Shown here: piece by piece, positions 1-9,236 of the stretch | Position numbering within the stretch: position 1 is the stretch's first letter | Layout of the letters: every line of letters starts with the position of its first letter | NCBI RefSeq assembly: GCF_012927645.1 | Contig: NZ_JABBMT010000028.1 | Location: 1-52,186, forward strand | DNA: 52,186 nt | Direction of reading: 5' to 3' | Source: Pseudoalteromonas arctica | Lineage (GTDB): Bacteria; Pseudomonadota; Gammaproteobacteria; Enterobacterales; Alteromonadaceae | Position numbers and translations under genes: made by a program | The notes under the pieces: generated by a model | Told to the model about the DNA's origin: nothing | The model's input: the letters and a program-made list of their open reading frames with translations, nothing else | Databases searched by the model: none

Positions 1-101
1 CAAATTATCTAAATAAATGGTGCCGACTAACCGAGTCGAACGGATAACCTGAATGAATTACTGATTACAAGTCAGTTGCTCTTTCAAATTATCTAAATAA
101 A

Positions 102-127
<26 letters not shown>
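1..127. repeat. 43-bp direct repeat around the tRNA-Thr 3' end
   Basis: Bases 1-43 and 85-127 are identical. Each copy holds the 3' flank plus the acceptor and T-arm end of a minus-strand tRNA-Thr gene. The unit probably arose by unequal recombination between tandem tRNA genes; it may continue left of the window. Confidence 0.9.
18..82 (-). pseudogene. truncated tRNA-Thr copy (3' part only)
   Basis: On the minus strand this segment keeps the CCA end, acceptor 3' strand, T arm and anticodon arm of the intact tRNA-Thr at 102-177. It stops before the D arm and 5' acceptor strand. About 9 extra bases (51-59) sit between the variable region and the anticodon stem. It cannot fold into a cloverleaf, so it is called a relic. 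Confidence 0.8.
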
Positions 128-177
<50 letters not shown>

Positions 178-249
178 ACACTAAACAGTGTGCTAAAGCA
201 CGCATAATAATGTTTTAATCCTGTGATTTAAACACTATTACTTTAATAA

Positions 250-325
250 TGGTGCCCAGACGCGGAATCGAACCACGGACACGAGGATTTTCAATCCTCT
301 GCTCTACCGACTGAGCTATCTGGGC
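250..325 (-). tRNA. tRNA-Phe (anticodon GAA)
   Basis: The minus strand gives a complete 76-nt tRNA. The acceptor stem is GCCCAGA paired with TCTGGGC, the anticodon loop is TTGAAAA giving GAA, and CCA is encoded at 250-252. It is the upstream member of a Phe-Thr tRNA pair. Confidence 0.96.
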
Positions 326-349
326 AATTTCAGTATTAATAAAAAATCA

Positions 350-404
350 CAAAGGATTTTCAATGCAATTCCCACTTAGCTCTACTGACTGGGCTATCTG
401 GGTG
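350..404 (-). pseudogene. truncated tRNA-Phe copy (5' part only)
   Basis: On the minus strand the segment resembles the 5' acceptor strand, D arm and anticodon arm of the intact tRNA-Phe (CCCAGATAG, then AGTAGAGC, then ATTGAAAATCC). About 14 foreign bases are inserted before the anticodon stem, and the sequence loses similarity after it. The T arm and acceptor 3' strand are missing, so it is a relic. Confidence 0.7.
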
Positions 405-682
405 TGCGGCGTATTAAACTGGTTTTGCCCTTTTAAGTCAACTTTTTTTTTATTCTTTATAACTATTTGCACAGTTTTTCAACAAAGCGATTAATAAATG
501 TAAAACCCTCTGTTTTTTACAGCAATAACTCTCTAATTTATGTATCGAATAGATATTTTAACTGCTTTGCGTACAACCGTACTAAAAACGTAGTGAATTA
601 TTTCTGGTAAATGGTAGGATGGATTTCCAGTACAAAAGCGATTATTTAGATTGCGGTTGATAATAGATAAGTTGGATAATAA
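405..682. other. non-coding stretch between tRNA region and hybrid kinase
   Basis: AT-rich DNA with no convincing ORF. It should hold the promoter of the tRNA pair (minus) and of the kinase (plus), but I cannot pick a clear -35/-10 pair for either. Confidence 0.4.
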
Positions 683-3463
683 ATGCTGAGTAAATTTTCT
701 TCTCCTGTAAAAGGACTATTACCTCTTTTTATAATAATAAACTTAGCCGTAACAGCACTCGCTGTGGTTGCTTATTCTTTTTACCCTAGCCACACTGAAG
801 ACTCAAAAGCACCACCAAGCTCACTAAGCTCACTAAGCTTAATGACATTAGCTGAGCAATTAGATACACCTTTAGTAAATGCGTTAACTCGAACAGGACA
901 AGATGATGCCACACAACTACTAAATTTAAGTGCTGCGCTTAATAATCAATTTGATTACTACTTATATAGATATACACCTACTGGCAAAACACAATTGTTT
1001 TTTGCCAGTAATAAACCAGCAATTGAACCGCTAAAACTTGATCAACACTCAGTTGAGCAAGGTATTATTCACTATCAATTAGGTTTAAATGATCAACCCG
1101 TTGGTGAATTGATCATTAAACAAAAAATCGCAGCCCCCCCTCTACTGGCAAATTATTCAATCGAACTTGCATTGGCTATTGCTGGAGTTGCTGGAGTAAG
1201 TTTGTTTTTACTAGCACTGTTTTTTAACGTTTACCTTAATACTCAGCTCCGCAAAAGTAGTGACACTCTTGCGCATGAATTAGAGAGCATCACTAAATCT
1301 GGTAGTTACAATACACATATCGATGAACAATTAGATATCGGCCTTGCCGTTGTAGCTAAAAATATCAATCAACTATTACAACAAGTACAAGATGCTATCA
1401 ATAGCAATGATGTAGCCCAAAAAGATTTACAAAAGCTGCAAAGCAGCCTGGAAACTGAAGTGCAAAACCGCACTTTAGCGCTTGAAAAAGCGAGCCATAG
1501 AGCTGAGCAAGCTAGCGAAGCCAAAACCACATTCTTAGCAACTATGAGCCATGAGATACGCACCCCCATGAATGGCGTTATTGGCACCATTGATTTACTA
1601 AGGCAAACAGACCTTAATGGCGCTCAGCATCGCCTAAGTACAATTATTCGTGAATCAGCATTTTCACTACTGGGTATTTTGGATGATATTTTAGATTTTT
1701 CAAAAATTGAAGCGGGCAAACTAAATATCGATCCCACTCCTTTCTCGGTTTCGGATACTATTGAAGAAGTTGCCCGAGTATTATCATCAGTTGCTAAAAA
1801 ACGCCAGCTTGATTTAGAGCTTGCCATAGCACCTGATATACCGGTTAATTTAATTGGTGATACTGTTCGCGTTCGTCAAGTACTGTATAACTTATGTAGT
1901 AATGCTATTAAATTTACAAGCACCGATGAAAATCGTCTAGGTCAGGTACGCATTGCTGTAGAAGTGGCACAAAATACTGCAGACCACTTTACTCTGCGTT
2001 TTAGCGTCAGCGATAATGGTAAAGGTATGAACCAAGCTCAGCTGCGTGAAATATTCAATCCATTTATTCAAGCAGAAGGATCAATTACCCGTGAGTACGG
2101 TGGCACAGGTCTAGGTTTATCTATTTGTAAAAGTTTAACGGAGTTAATGTTAGGTTCAATCAGTGTGTCCAGCGATATTGGTATTGGTAGTAACTTTATA
2201 GTCGAATTGCCATTTAGTACTGAAAACACCATAAAGTATGCCCATAAAGGTGCCTTGAAAGGACACTTTGTAATGCTCATCACTGAGCACCAAAGTAGGC
2301 AACAAACGCTTTCTCGTTATTTATCATTTATGGGGGCAAAAACCGTTACAGTGCAAGCTGTGCAAGAAATTGAACAGTACCAAGATAATCCGGAGGTTAT
2401 TTGGGTGCTTGATGGTATCGATTCAATGGATAGCATTAATTACTTATTGCGCCGTTTGCTGTACACCCTTGAAGATAATAACCAACAGGTTATCGTACTT
2501 AGTAAATTGGATGAAGCCGCGATAAATCACAAAAGCATTTTTTACCTCAATGCGTCGCCATTATGTAAGTCGAACTTTATGATGTCGTTATTAGTTGCTG
2601 CGGGGCTGCATACCCCGAAACAAGTTAAACCTGTTAAAACCCTTAATAATTATTTAAATATTGAACAAGCACGCGAAGAAGACAAACTCGTGCTACTTGT
2701 TGAAGACAATGTTTTAAATCAACAAGTGCTTACTGATCAACTACATTTACTTGGGTTTGGCGTTGAGGTTGCTGAAAACGGCGAACAAGGTTTAAAAATG
2801 TGGCAAAGCGGTCGTTATCCATTAATTTTAACCGATTTACACATGCCGAAAATGTCAGGTTATGACATGGTTGAAAAAATTCGCGACGAAGCCGCACAAC
2901 TTGAAGATATCAACGCTCAACCTTATATTATTGCAGTAACGGCAAATGCCTTAAAGGGTGAAAAAGAACGCTGTTTAAATGCCGGTATTAACGATTTCAT
3001 TACTAAACCCGTGGAATTAAATACACTAGAGGCAACACTTAACAGTTGGAGTGAAAGCAAACACGAGTCGATTACGGCTTCTCCTAATAAGCCGTCAGCA
3101 CCAATTAACTTTGAAATGCTCGCTAAATACATAAACAATGATGAAGCAAAACAGTTACGGTTCTTTAAAATGTACTTAGAGCAAAGCCATATGTTAGCTA
3201 AAGACATTAATTCGGGGGTAATGACCAGTGATAAAAAAATAATAATTGCAGCTTGCCACCAACTTAGCTCTATATCGAAAACAATTGGCGCAGAAAAAGT
3301 AGCTGAGCTAGCTGCTGACTTTGAAGATAACTGTAAAAAACAAGACTCAACCAGTGATCAACTAATTGAGCTGCGTGACAATTTAGAGATTGAGTACTCC
3401 CGTGTTGCGCAGTTTTTAAAAGAGCAAGTTAGTAATGCCCAAGAGCAAGATGATCTGATTTAA
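683..3463 (+). CDS. orphan hybrid sensor histidine kinase (HisKA-HATPase-REC-HPt)
   Basis: A 926-residue membrane-bound hybrid kinase. Transmembrane helices are at about residues 11-31 and 160-184 and bracket a periplasmic domain of about 130 residues with no family I recognise. A coiled linker follows, then HisKA with the phospho-acceptor H290 in SHEIRTP, and HATPase_c with the N box near 403-411, DNGKG at 444 and GGTGLGLS at 473-480. Residues 525-640 look like a receiver fold without an obvious acceptor Asp. A full receiver (about 668-788, acceptor D718) and a C-terminal HPt region (H859) complete a His-Asp-His relay as in BarA/ArcB-type proteins. No response regulator gene is adjacent, so its output partner is unknown. 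A terminator follows directly. Confidence 0.9.
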   Translation: MLSKFSSPVKGLLPLFIIINLAVTALAVVAYSFYPSHTEDSKAPPSSLSSLSLMTLAEQLDTPLVNALTRTGQDDATQLLNLSAALNNQFDYYLYRYTPTGKTQLFFASNKPAIEPLKLDQHSVEQGIIHYQLGLNDQPVGELIIKQKIAAPPLLANYSIELALAIAGVAGVSLFLLALFFNVYLNTQLRKSSDTLAHELESITKSGSYNTHIDEQLDIGLAVVAKNINQLLQQVQDAINSNDVAQKDLQKLQSSLETEVQNRTLALEKASHRAEQASEAKTTFLATMSHEIRTPMNGVIGTIDLLRQTDLNGAQHRLSTIIRESAFSLLGILDDILDFSKIEAGKLNIDPTPFSVSDTIEEVARVLSSVAKKRQLDLELAIAPDIPVNLIGDTVRVRQVLYNLCSNAIKFTSTDENRLGQVRIAVEVAQNTADHFTLRFSVSDNGKGMNQAQLREIFNPFIQAEGSITREYGGTGLGLSICKSLTELMLGSISVSSDIGIGSNFIVELPFSTENTIKYAHKGALKGHFVMLITEHQSRQQTLSRYLSFMGAKTVTVQAVQEIEQYQDNPEVIWVLDGIDSMDSINYLLRRLLYTLEDNNQQVIVLSKLDEAAINHKSIFYLNASPLCKSNFMMSLLVAAGLHTPKQVKPVKTLNNYLNIEQAREEDKLVLLVEDNVLNQQVLTDQLHLLGFGVEVAENGEQGLKMWQSGRYPLILTDLHMPKMSGYDMVEKIRDEAAQLEDINAQPYIIAVTANALKGEKERCLNAGINDFITKPVELNTLEATLNSWSESKHESITASPNKPSAPINFEMLAKYINNDEAKQLRFFKMYLEQSHMLAKDINSGVMTSDKKIIIAACHQLSSISKTIGAEKVAELAADFEDNCKKQDSTSDQLIELRDNLEIEYSRVAQFLKEQVSNAQEQDDLI

Positions 3464-3473
3464 TTCAAGCATT

Positions 3474-3498
3474 AAAAAAGGGCTTAAAGCCCTTTTTA
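3474..3498. terminator. bidirectional rho-independent terminator
   Basis: The stem is AAAAGGGCT/AGCCCTTTT with a 3-4 nt loop and T/A tracts on both sides. It sits between the convergent hybrid kinase gene and yggX and can serve both. Confidence 0.8.
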
Positions 3499-3512
3499 TT
3501 CGCATGTGAAAA

Positions 3513-3785
3513 TCATTTTTCTAGCGGACGATAGCCTTCAATTTCTACATCTTTATCTTCAAACAAAAAGCCAACCATTTGCTCTTCTAAAAAAATACGA
3601 TGCTCTGGATCCATCATATTTAAATGCTTTTCATTGATCAGCATTGTTTGCTTGTGCTGCCATTGTGCAAATGCTTCTTTAGAAATATTATTAAAAATCC
3701 TTTCACCCAACTCACCAGGGTAAAGTTGGAAACTAAGCCCTTCGGCTTCTTTTTGTAACTTTTGACAAAATACAGTGCGTGCCAT
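3513..3785 (-). CDS. yggX: YggX family iron-trafficking / Fe-S protection protein
   Basis: A 90-residue protein matching YggX in length and across its whole sequence: N-terminal [10 protein letters not shown], the phrase LYPGELG, and [13 protein letters not shown] near the end. YggX proteins are cytosolic, contribute to oxidant resistance of labile Fe-S clusters and may move Fe(II). It lies 30 bp downstream of mutY on the same strand, the usual mutY-yggX pair. This is sensible because MutY carries a 4Fe-4S cluster. Confidence 0.95.
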   Translation of the reverse strand: MARTVFCQKLQKEAEGLSFQLYPGELGERIFNNISKEAFAQWQHKQTMLINEKHLNMMDPEHRIFLEEQMVGFLFEDKDVEIEGYRPLEK

Positions 3786-3815
3786 GATTGCTCTCTTGTG
3801 CTCTTAGAAACGATA

Positions 3816-4883
3816 TTAGTTAGTGTAAACTATTGTAGCAATTTGTTTAACTAGCTTTTTAGTTGGGGCGGCTAAACCAACCTCTATGGACTGGTCTAAC
3901 GGATACCAAACTAGTTGTCGTTCATTCACCACATCAGGCACTTTATGTAAAGTGAGTACATGCGGATTAATAGTTAATTCAAAGTGCGAAAATATATGCG
4001 TAAAAGGCTCAACAGGGGTTGTATAAAGCGCAAGGCCTTGCTGCGCTAAAAAAGTATCTAGCTGAGATTTTTGCTCAAATTCAAAAAAACTAAATAACCC
4101 GCCCCATATTCCTGAATTAGGCCTTTTTTCCATCAATACTTGATCATCACATTGAATAATTAATTGATGGCATACTTTCTTTGGCACTGCTTTTTTAGGT
4201 TTTGAATGAGGAAACTGTTTTACCTGCTCAGTTTTATACGCACCACAACGCAAACGCAACGGACAAGGTTGACAATCAAACTTGCTACGAGAGCAGAGGC
4301 CTGCTCCTAAGTCCATCATTGCTTGGTTAAACTCAGTCACTTGTTTTGCTGGAGTTAACTGCTCTGATAGTTGCCATAATTGGTTTTCAACTTTTTTAAC
4401 TCCGTACCAACCTTCAATCATAAAAAATCTGGCAAGCACACGTTTTACATTGCCATCTAATATAGGGTGATGTTGGCCAAGAGATAGCGATAAAACAGCC
4501 CCTGCAGTCGAGCGCCCAATTCCGGGCAAAGCGACAACCTCGTCTAACGTTTTTGGAAACTCACCTTTGTATTGATCTCGGATTATCTTTGCAGTTTTAT
4601 GTAAATTGCGAGCACGAGCGTAATAGCCTAATCCGGTCCAGTGATGCAGCACGTGATCTTCATCTGCATTCGCTAAAGCGATAATATCTGGAAAACTTTG
4701 CATAAACTTTTCAAAGTAAGGAATAACTGTGATTACCTGAGTTTGTTGCAACATCACCTCAGACACCCATACCTTATAAGGTGTTTTATTTAATTGCCAA
4801 GGTAAGGTTTTACGCCCATGTAATTCATACCAATCGACTACTTGCTGAGAAAACCAGCTTACTTCACTGTTGTTTAACTTCAA
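3816..4883 (-). CDS. mutY: A/G-specific adenine DNA glycosylase MutY
   Basis: A 355-residue base-excision repair enzyme that removes adenine mispaired with guanine or 8-oxoguanine. Visible parts are the N-terminal helical domain with MLQQTQV, the helix-hairpin-helix [12 protein letters not shown] followed by the catalytic-Asp segment ILDGNVKR, the 4Fe-4S motif C-X6-C-X2-C-X5-C ([17 protein letters not shown]), and a C-terminal NUDIX-like 8-oxoG recognition domain from about 230. It is divergent from trmB and leads the mutY-yggX operon. Confidence 0.97.
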   Translation of the reverse strand: MKLNNSEVSWFSQQVVDWYELHGRKTLPWQLNKTPYKVWVSEVMLQQTQVITVIPYFEKFMQSFPDIIALANADEDHVLHHWTGLGYYARARNLHKTAKIIRDQYKGEFPKTLDEVVALPGIGRSTAGAVLSLSLGQHHPILDGNVKRVLARFFMIEGWYGVKKVENQLWQLSEQLTPAKQVTEFNQAMMDLGAGLCSRSKFDCQPCPLRLRCGAYKTEQVKQFPHSKPKKAVPKKVCHQLIIQCDDQVLMEKRPNSGIWGGLFSFFEFEQKSQLDTFLAQQGLALYTTPVEPFTHIFSHFELTINPHVLTLHKVPDVVNERQLVWYPLDQSIEVGLAAPTKKLVKQIATIVYTN

Positions 4884-5049
4884 AATAATTACTTTTTAAA
4901 CCCGCCCCTTAATGGCGCTCAGTCTATTGCAGTGAGTTAAAATATCAAGTTATAAACATACACAAAAGATAAGGCCTTGTGATCAAGCCCTTGGTCAGGG
5001 ATAATACGCCACCATTTTAAGACATGTTGTTTTCATCAGGCCAAAAGAT

Positions 5050-5775
5050 ATGAGTGATTCAAGTAACGATAACCTTGAGCTAGCGATGCAAGAAGGTAAA
5101 TATATTCGTACCATTCGCAGTTTTGTTAAGCGCGAAGGTCGTTTAACCAAAGGACAAGCTGCGGCAATTGAAAAATGCTGGCCAACCATGGGGCTTGAAC
5201 ATCAACAAGGCATGCTTGATCTAGCCCAAGTATTTGGCAATGACAACGACGTTGTTTTAGAAATTGGTTTTGGTATGGGTAAATCGTTGGTCGAAATGGC
5301 CAAGAGTGCACCACACCTTAACTTTATTGGTATTGAAGTACACCGTCCAGGTGTTGGCGCATGTTTAATGGATGCTGACGAAGCAGGCATTACAAACTTA
5401 CGTATTTTTGAGCATGACGCTGTTGCAGTATTTGCTGATTGTATTGCTGAGGGCAGCATTACTACCGTGCAACTATTCTTCCCTGATCCATGGCATAAAA
5501 AGCGTCATCATAAACGTCGTATTGTACAGCCTGCATTTGTAGAGAGCTTGCGAAGCAAATTAAAAATTGGCGGTGTATTCCATATGGCAACTGATTGGGA
5601 AAACTACGCAGAACATATGCTTGAAGTAATGAAAGCAGCGGAGCATTTTAAAAATCAATCAGAGACTAATGATTATGTGCCACGTCCAGATTTACGCCCT
5701 TTGACGAAGTTTGAGCAACGCGGCCATCGTTTAGGTCATGGCGTTTGGGATTTAATGTTCGAGCGTATTAGCTAA
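5050..5775 (+). CDS. trmB: tRNA (guanine-N7-)-methyltransferase TrmB
   Basis: 241 residues. It methylates N7 of G46 in the variable loop of tRNA using SAM. The class I methyltransferase core shows [12 protein letters not shown] (SAM-binding loop), [12 protein letters not shown], and the family signature [16 protein letters not shown]. The start MSDSSNDN fits the usual short N-terminal extension before RSFVKREGR. It is divergent from mutY, with rsmC 33 bp downstream on the same strand, so the two methyltransferase genes probably share a transcript. Confidence 0.97.
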   Translation: MSDSSNDNLELAMQEGKYIRTIRSFVKREGRLTKGQAAAIEKCWPTMGLEHQQGMLDLAQVFGNDNDVVLEIGFGMGKSLVEMAKSAPHLNFIGIEVHRPGVGACLMDADEAGITNLRIFEHDAVAVFADCIAEGSITTVQLFFPDPWHKKRHHKRRIVQPAFVESLRSKLKIGGVFHMATDWENYAEHMLEVMKAAEHFKNQSETNDYVPRPDLRPLTKFEQRGHRLGHGVWDLMFERIS

Positions 5776-5808
5776 ATTAATCAAAACAACTTTAAGGCAA
5801 AGCCATTT

Positions 5809-6834
5809 ATGAGCGCATTAACTAATCCAAGTTCACTTTTACTACGCAATAGTGCAAACCTAACGGCGGACTCTATTTTAGTAGTTAATTTTGTGCAAGA
5901 TGGCTTTTTGTCACAACTGCGCCAGTTAAATCCAAACAGCAAGATCAGTGCTTTCAGCTACAATCATGCTAATGGCGAATTTGCTAAAGATATCAGCAGT
6001 ATTGATGTTTGTGTGAGTCATGAGATAGCCGGTCAACATTTTGACCTCGTTATCTATTACTACCCAAAAGCAAAACCTGAAGCATTGATGACGTTGGATA
6101 ATATTCGTGCAGTTATCAACCCTGACGCTGAGCTACTGGTGGTTGGTGAAAATAAAAGTGGCGTGAAATCGATTGAAAAGCAATTTAGTAGCCACTGTGG
6201 ATACAGCAATAAAATCGACAGTGCCCGCCATTGTGCTTTGTATTTATTCACCGAGATAAAAACCTTAGCAGAGTTTATTATTACTCGTTACCACAAACAA
6301 TTTAATGTTGATGTTGCTGGCGTTAGTTTTAATGCCATCAGTATACCTGGCGTATTTAACCACGGTGAACTTGATGGCGGTACTAAAATACTGTTAGAGA
6401 ATGCACCAGCGATTAGATCTGGCAATGTACTCGATTTTGGCTGTGGTGCGGGTCTTATTGCGACATTTTTAGGCTTGAAAAACCCCGCTTTGAGTTTTAC
6501 CTGTACAGATGTTAGTGCTCTTGCAGCTTATGCAACCACGCAAACATTAGCACTTAACGGTGTAAACGGTAGCGCTTTACTAAGTGATGGATTAGTAAAT
6601 GTAACTGGAAAGTTTGAGCTTATTATTTCGAACCCACCATTTCATACCGGTATTGCCACTGATTATACTGTTGCTGAACAGTTTTTAAATGGTGCTAAAC
6701 AGCACTTAACTAAGCAAGGCAAGTTAACTATTGTTGCAAACTGCTTCTTAAAATACCCACCAATTCTAGAGACTCAGTTCGGTACTTATCAAGTAGTGCA
6801 TAAAACCAATAAATTTTCAGTATATAGCAGTTAA
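5809..6834 (+). CDS. rsmC: 16S rRNA (guanine1207-N2)-methyltransferase RsmC
   Basis: 341 residues, the normal RsmC length. Two methyltransferase-like halves are present. The N-terminal half is degenerate and serves as the RNA-binding/structural half in this family. The C-terminal half carries the SAM loop LDFGCGAGLIA (about 204-214) and the catalytic NPPFHTG motif. It methylates G1207 of 16S rRNA in the 30S subunit. It lies downstream of trmB and ends at a hairpin terminator. Confidence 0.95.
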   Translation: MSALTNPSSLLLRNSANLTADSILVVNFVQDGFLSQLRQLNPNSKISAFSYNHANGEFAKDISSIDVCVSHEIAGQHFDLVIYYYPKAKPEALMTLDNIRAVINPDAELLVVGENKSGVKSIEKQFSSHCGYSNKIDSARHCALYLFTEIKTLAEFIITRYHKQFNVDVAGVSFNAISIPGVFNHGELDGGTKILLENAPAIRSGNVLDFGCGAGLIATFLGLKNPALSFTCTDVSALAAYATTQTLALNGVNGSALLSDGLVNVTGKFELIISNPPFHTGIATDYTVAEQFLNGAKQHLTKQGKLTIVANCFLKYPPILETQFGTYQVVHKTNKFSVYSS

Positions 6835-6856
6835 TTACAACTATAGCCCCATAGAT

Positions 6857-6886
6857 GCTGCCAAATAATATAAATGGCAGCTTTTC
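6857..6886 (+). terminator. terminator after rsmC
   Basis: Stem GCTGCCA/TGGCAGC with an 11-nt AT-rich loop followed by TTTTC. It lies 22 bp after the rsmC stop codon. Confidence 0.65.
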
Positions 6887-6981
6887 AACAAAGTTATTAT
6901 ATTTTTTAGTCACTTTGATAGGTCTTTGCTAGACTTACAGCAACTCTATAAAAATTATATAATTGGGCCTTCATTACAATA

Positions 6982-8607
6982 ATGCCTATATCAACATCGC
7001 CAACAAGTATTCGCAAAGCCCTGATCAGTGCAGTCATGCTTGTTACTGCCCTATGCTTATCGTTATCTATTTCTATTTCGACCTATCTTGATGTTAGAGA
7101 ACAAAAACATTTAATCGTCAATAAGCTCAACATCCTTGCAGAAATGATCGCCTTTAATGCACAAATAACCGTACTATTTGATGATAGAGAAACCGAAGAG
7201 CAACGCCTTGAATCTTTCGAAGAAATCCCACTGGTTAAAAATATACATATTTATGCAATTGACGAAATTTCAAATAAAGCGGTATTTTTTACCAGCTTTA
7301 ATGCGCGAAAAACGCCACCGGTGCCGCTTAGAGTTGATAGTATTGAACAACTCCAACAGCCTAGGATCACCGAAGACTACGTAGAGTTAATCAAGCCAAT
7401 CTCGTACGAAGGTGATATTAAAGGTTATGTGTATATTCGTGGCGGCCTAGAGCGCCTAAACGAGTATATTAACAAAAAAATTCTTATCGATATTCTTTTA
7501 ACGTTATTCGTTTTAATTCTGGTTTATTTTGTGGCAAAACGAATTCAAAAACGTATTGCCGACCCCATAGACCACCTAAGCAGATTACTGAAAAATGTCT
7601 CGAAAAATCATAATTACAACGCCCTAGCCCCAAAAACTAATATAACTGAAATCAATATGCTTTCGAACAGTTTAAACATCATGCTCACCCGCACGCAAAA
7701 TCAAATAGAGCGTCATAAAAACGATAAGCAAGAAATTAAACAATTAAACCAAAGTCTAGAAGAAAAAGTAAATCAACGTACCATCGCGCTCAGAGAAGCA
7801 AACCAGGAATTACTAACAACCCTTGAACGGATGCATCAATACCAAAACCAGATTGTTGAAAGTGAAAAAATGGCCTCTTTAGGGCAAATGGTTGCCGGTG
7901 TTGCACATGAGGTAAATACGCCAATTGGTTTGGGGATCACCGGATCGACCCTACTACGCGATAAATTAGCAGAAATAAGCCTAGGGTTTGAGCAAAAAAC
8001 CTTAACCTCAAGTCAATTGAAACACTTTATCGACAATGGGATCGAAAACTTAGACCTTATCTACCGGAATTTAAATCGCGCTGCGGAGCTGGTCTCCAGC
8101 TTTAAAAAGGTAGCAGTAAACCAAGATGGTGAGATTAATTCGCTGATCAATATGCATGAGCTTATAACCAGCGTAATGCTCTCAATGCGTACTGAATTAG
8201 AGAGCAAAGCTCCTAAAGTCGTTATTCATTGTTCTGAACAATTGATGATCGAAAGTAAAGCAGACCCGCTTCAGCAAATATTACAACAATTATTAAGTAA
8301 CTCGGTGCTCCACGGCTTTAAAGATAATCAAAATAACGAAATCGAAATTACTGTGGAACGCAACGAAAGTAGCCTGATCATTACCTATTACGATAATGGT
8401 ATCGGGGTTGATAGAAGCGTTAAAAAACGCATTTTTGATCCCTTTGTTACCACTAAACGCGGCGAAGGTGGCAGTGGTTTAGGTATGCATCTAGTTTACA
8501 ACTTAGTCACACAAGCCTTAGGTGGCAGTGTTTATTTTGATGGTCAAAATATAGAAGGCGCACGCTTTATTATTACCTTGCCATTAATTGAGGCAAACAA
8601 ATTATGA
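6982..8607 (+). CDS. CHASE8-type sensor histidine kinase
   Basis: 541 residues. TM1 is about 13-34; a periplasmic segment of roughly 130 residues (35-167) resembles the CHASE8 sensor of YfiN/TpbB (AEMIAFNAQITVLFDD, then a PLVKNIHIY strand); TM2 is about 168-186. HAMP, a coiled coil (about 238-300), a HisKA-type helix with H309 in HEVNTPIG, and HATPase_c (N440 N box, DNGIG at 471, GGSGLGM at 496-502) follow. There is no receiver and no GGDEF domain. The stop overlaps the start of the YfiR-like gene by 4 nt (ATGA), so the two are coupled. No response regulator is in the pair; arcA follows 108 bp later but has its own promoter. I infer that the periplasmic partner gates this kinase. Confidence 0.85.
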   Translation: MPISTSPTSIRKALISAVMLVTALCLSLSISISTYLDVREQKHLIVNKLNILAEMIAFNAQITVLFDDRETEEQRLESFEEIPLVKNIHIYAIDEISNKAVFFTSFNARKTPPVPLRVDSIEQLQQPRITEDYVELIKPISYEGDIKGYVYIRGGLERLNEYINKKILIDILLTLFVLILVYFVAKRIQKRIADPIDHLSRLLKNVSKNHNYNALAPKTNITEINMLSNSLNIMLTRTQNQIERHKNDKQEIKQLNQSLEEKVNQRTIALREANQELLTTLERMHQYQNQIVESEKMASLGQMVAGVAHEVNTPIGLGITGSTLLRDKLAEISLGFEQKTLTSSQLKHFIDNGIENLDLIYRNLNRAAELVSSFKKVAVNQDGEINSLINMHELITSVMLSMRTELESKAPKVVIHCSEQLMIESKADPLQQILQQLLSNSVLHGFKDNQNNEIEITVERNESSLIITYYDNGIGVDRSVKKRIFDPFVTTKRGEGGSGLGMHLVYNLVTQALGGSVYFDGQNIEGARFIITLPLIEANKL

Positions 8608-9128
8608 GGCTAACGGGTTTATTACTTGCTCTGATGCTGCTGTTTCCTGCGTTTTTACAGGCTAAATCACCTGAGCAAGTCAAATCGGCATTCCTATTTC
8701 AGACTGCAAAATTCATCGAGTTCCCCAAAGTTAACAATAAACAGGCTGTGACTTTTTGTTTTTATGACGTTGAACATGGTATTGGTGAGTTATTAAAGGA
8801 TAATTCAAACCTTAAAATTAACAATATACCGATTGAAACTGTGTTAATTGATAAAAAACAGCAAATTTCTGAACTTTCTCGCTTTTGTGATATCACATAC
8901 ATTGATGAAACAATGGAAGATGATATAATTCCACTTTGGATCGATACCACTTCATTAAATACCTTAACAGTTGGTGAGAGTATCAATTTTTTAGAAAAAG
9001 GGGGCGTTGTCTCTTTGGTCCAAGAAGGGAATAAAATCCGACTGTATATCAATAAACAGCAGTTGTTGCGCAGCGGTTTTAAAGTGCAATCTCGGTTATT
9101 AGCTGTTTCTAAATTTCACCCGAATTGA
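8604..9128 (+). CDS. YfiR family (DUF4154) periplasmic protein
   Basis: 174 residues with a cleavable signal peptide (about 1-20, cleavage after LQA). The mature part follows the YfiR/DUF4154 pattern: VKSAFLFQTAKFIEFP at the start, GGVVSLVQEGNKIRLYIN near residues 133-150, and a C-terminal RSGFKVQSRLLAVSK. C52 and C95 could correspond to one of the disulphide pairs of P. aeruginosa YfiR (inference). Known YfiR proteins repress a membrane diguanylate cyclase with a CHASE8 domain. Here the 4-nt-overlapping partner is a CHASE8 histidine kinase instead. Confidence 0.8.
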   Translation: MRLTGLLLALMLLFPAFLQAKSPEQVKSAFLFQTAKFIEFPKVNNKQAVTFCFYDVEHGIGELLKDNSNLKINNIPIETVLIDKKQQISELSRFCDITYIDETMEDDIIPLWIDTTSLNTLTVGESINFLEKGGVVSLVQEGNKIRLYINKQQLLRSGFKVQSRLLAVSKFHPN

Positions 9129-9134
9129 TTTTAC

Positions 9135-9163
9135 TTGTTAACAATTGGATATACTCCTATAAT
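9135..9163 (+). promoter_or_regulatory. candidate arcA promoter
   Basis: TTGTTA (9135-9140), a 17-bp spacer, then TATAAT (9158-9163), about 75 bp upstream of the arcA start. An inverted repeat ATTCGGT/ACCGAAT (9171-9177/9191-9197) lies just downstream and encloses a second TATAAT. Confidence 0.5.
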
Positions 9164-9225
9164 CACTAGTATTCGGTTTTATAATACAATACCGAATTAA
9201 TTGTAAATAAAATATTCCGAAAAAG

Positions 9226-9234
9226 GTTAATTAA
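9226..9234 (+). promoter_or_regulatory. ArcA-box core overlapping the arcA ribosome binding site
   Basis: GTTAATTAA, the core of the E. coli ArcA-P binding consensus, begins 11 bp before the arcA ATG and abuts the Shine-Dalgarno AAAGG. AT-rich DNA makes chance matches likely, so autoregulation is only a hypothesis. Confidence 0.3.
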
Positions 9235-9236
9235 TA

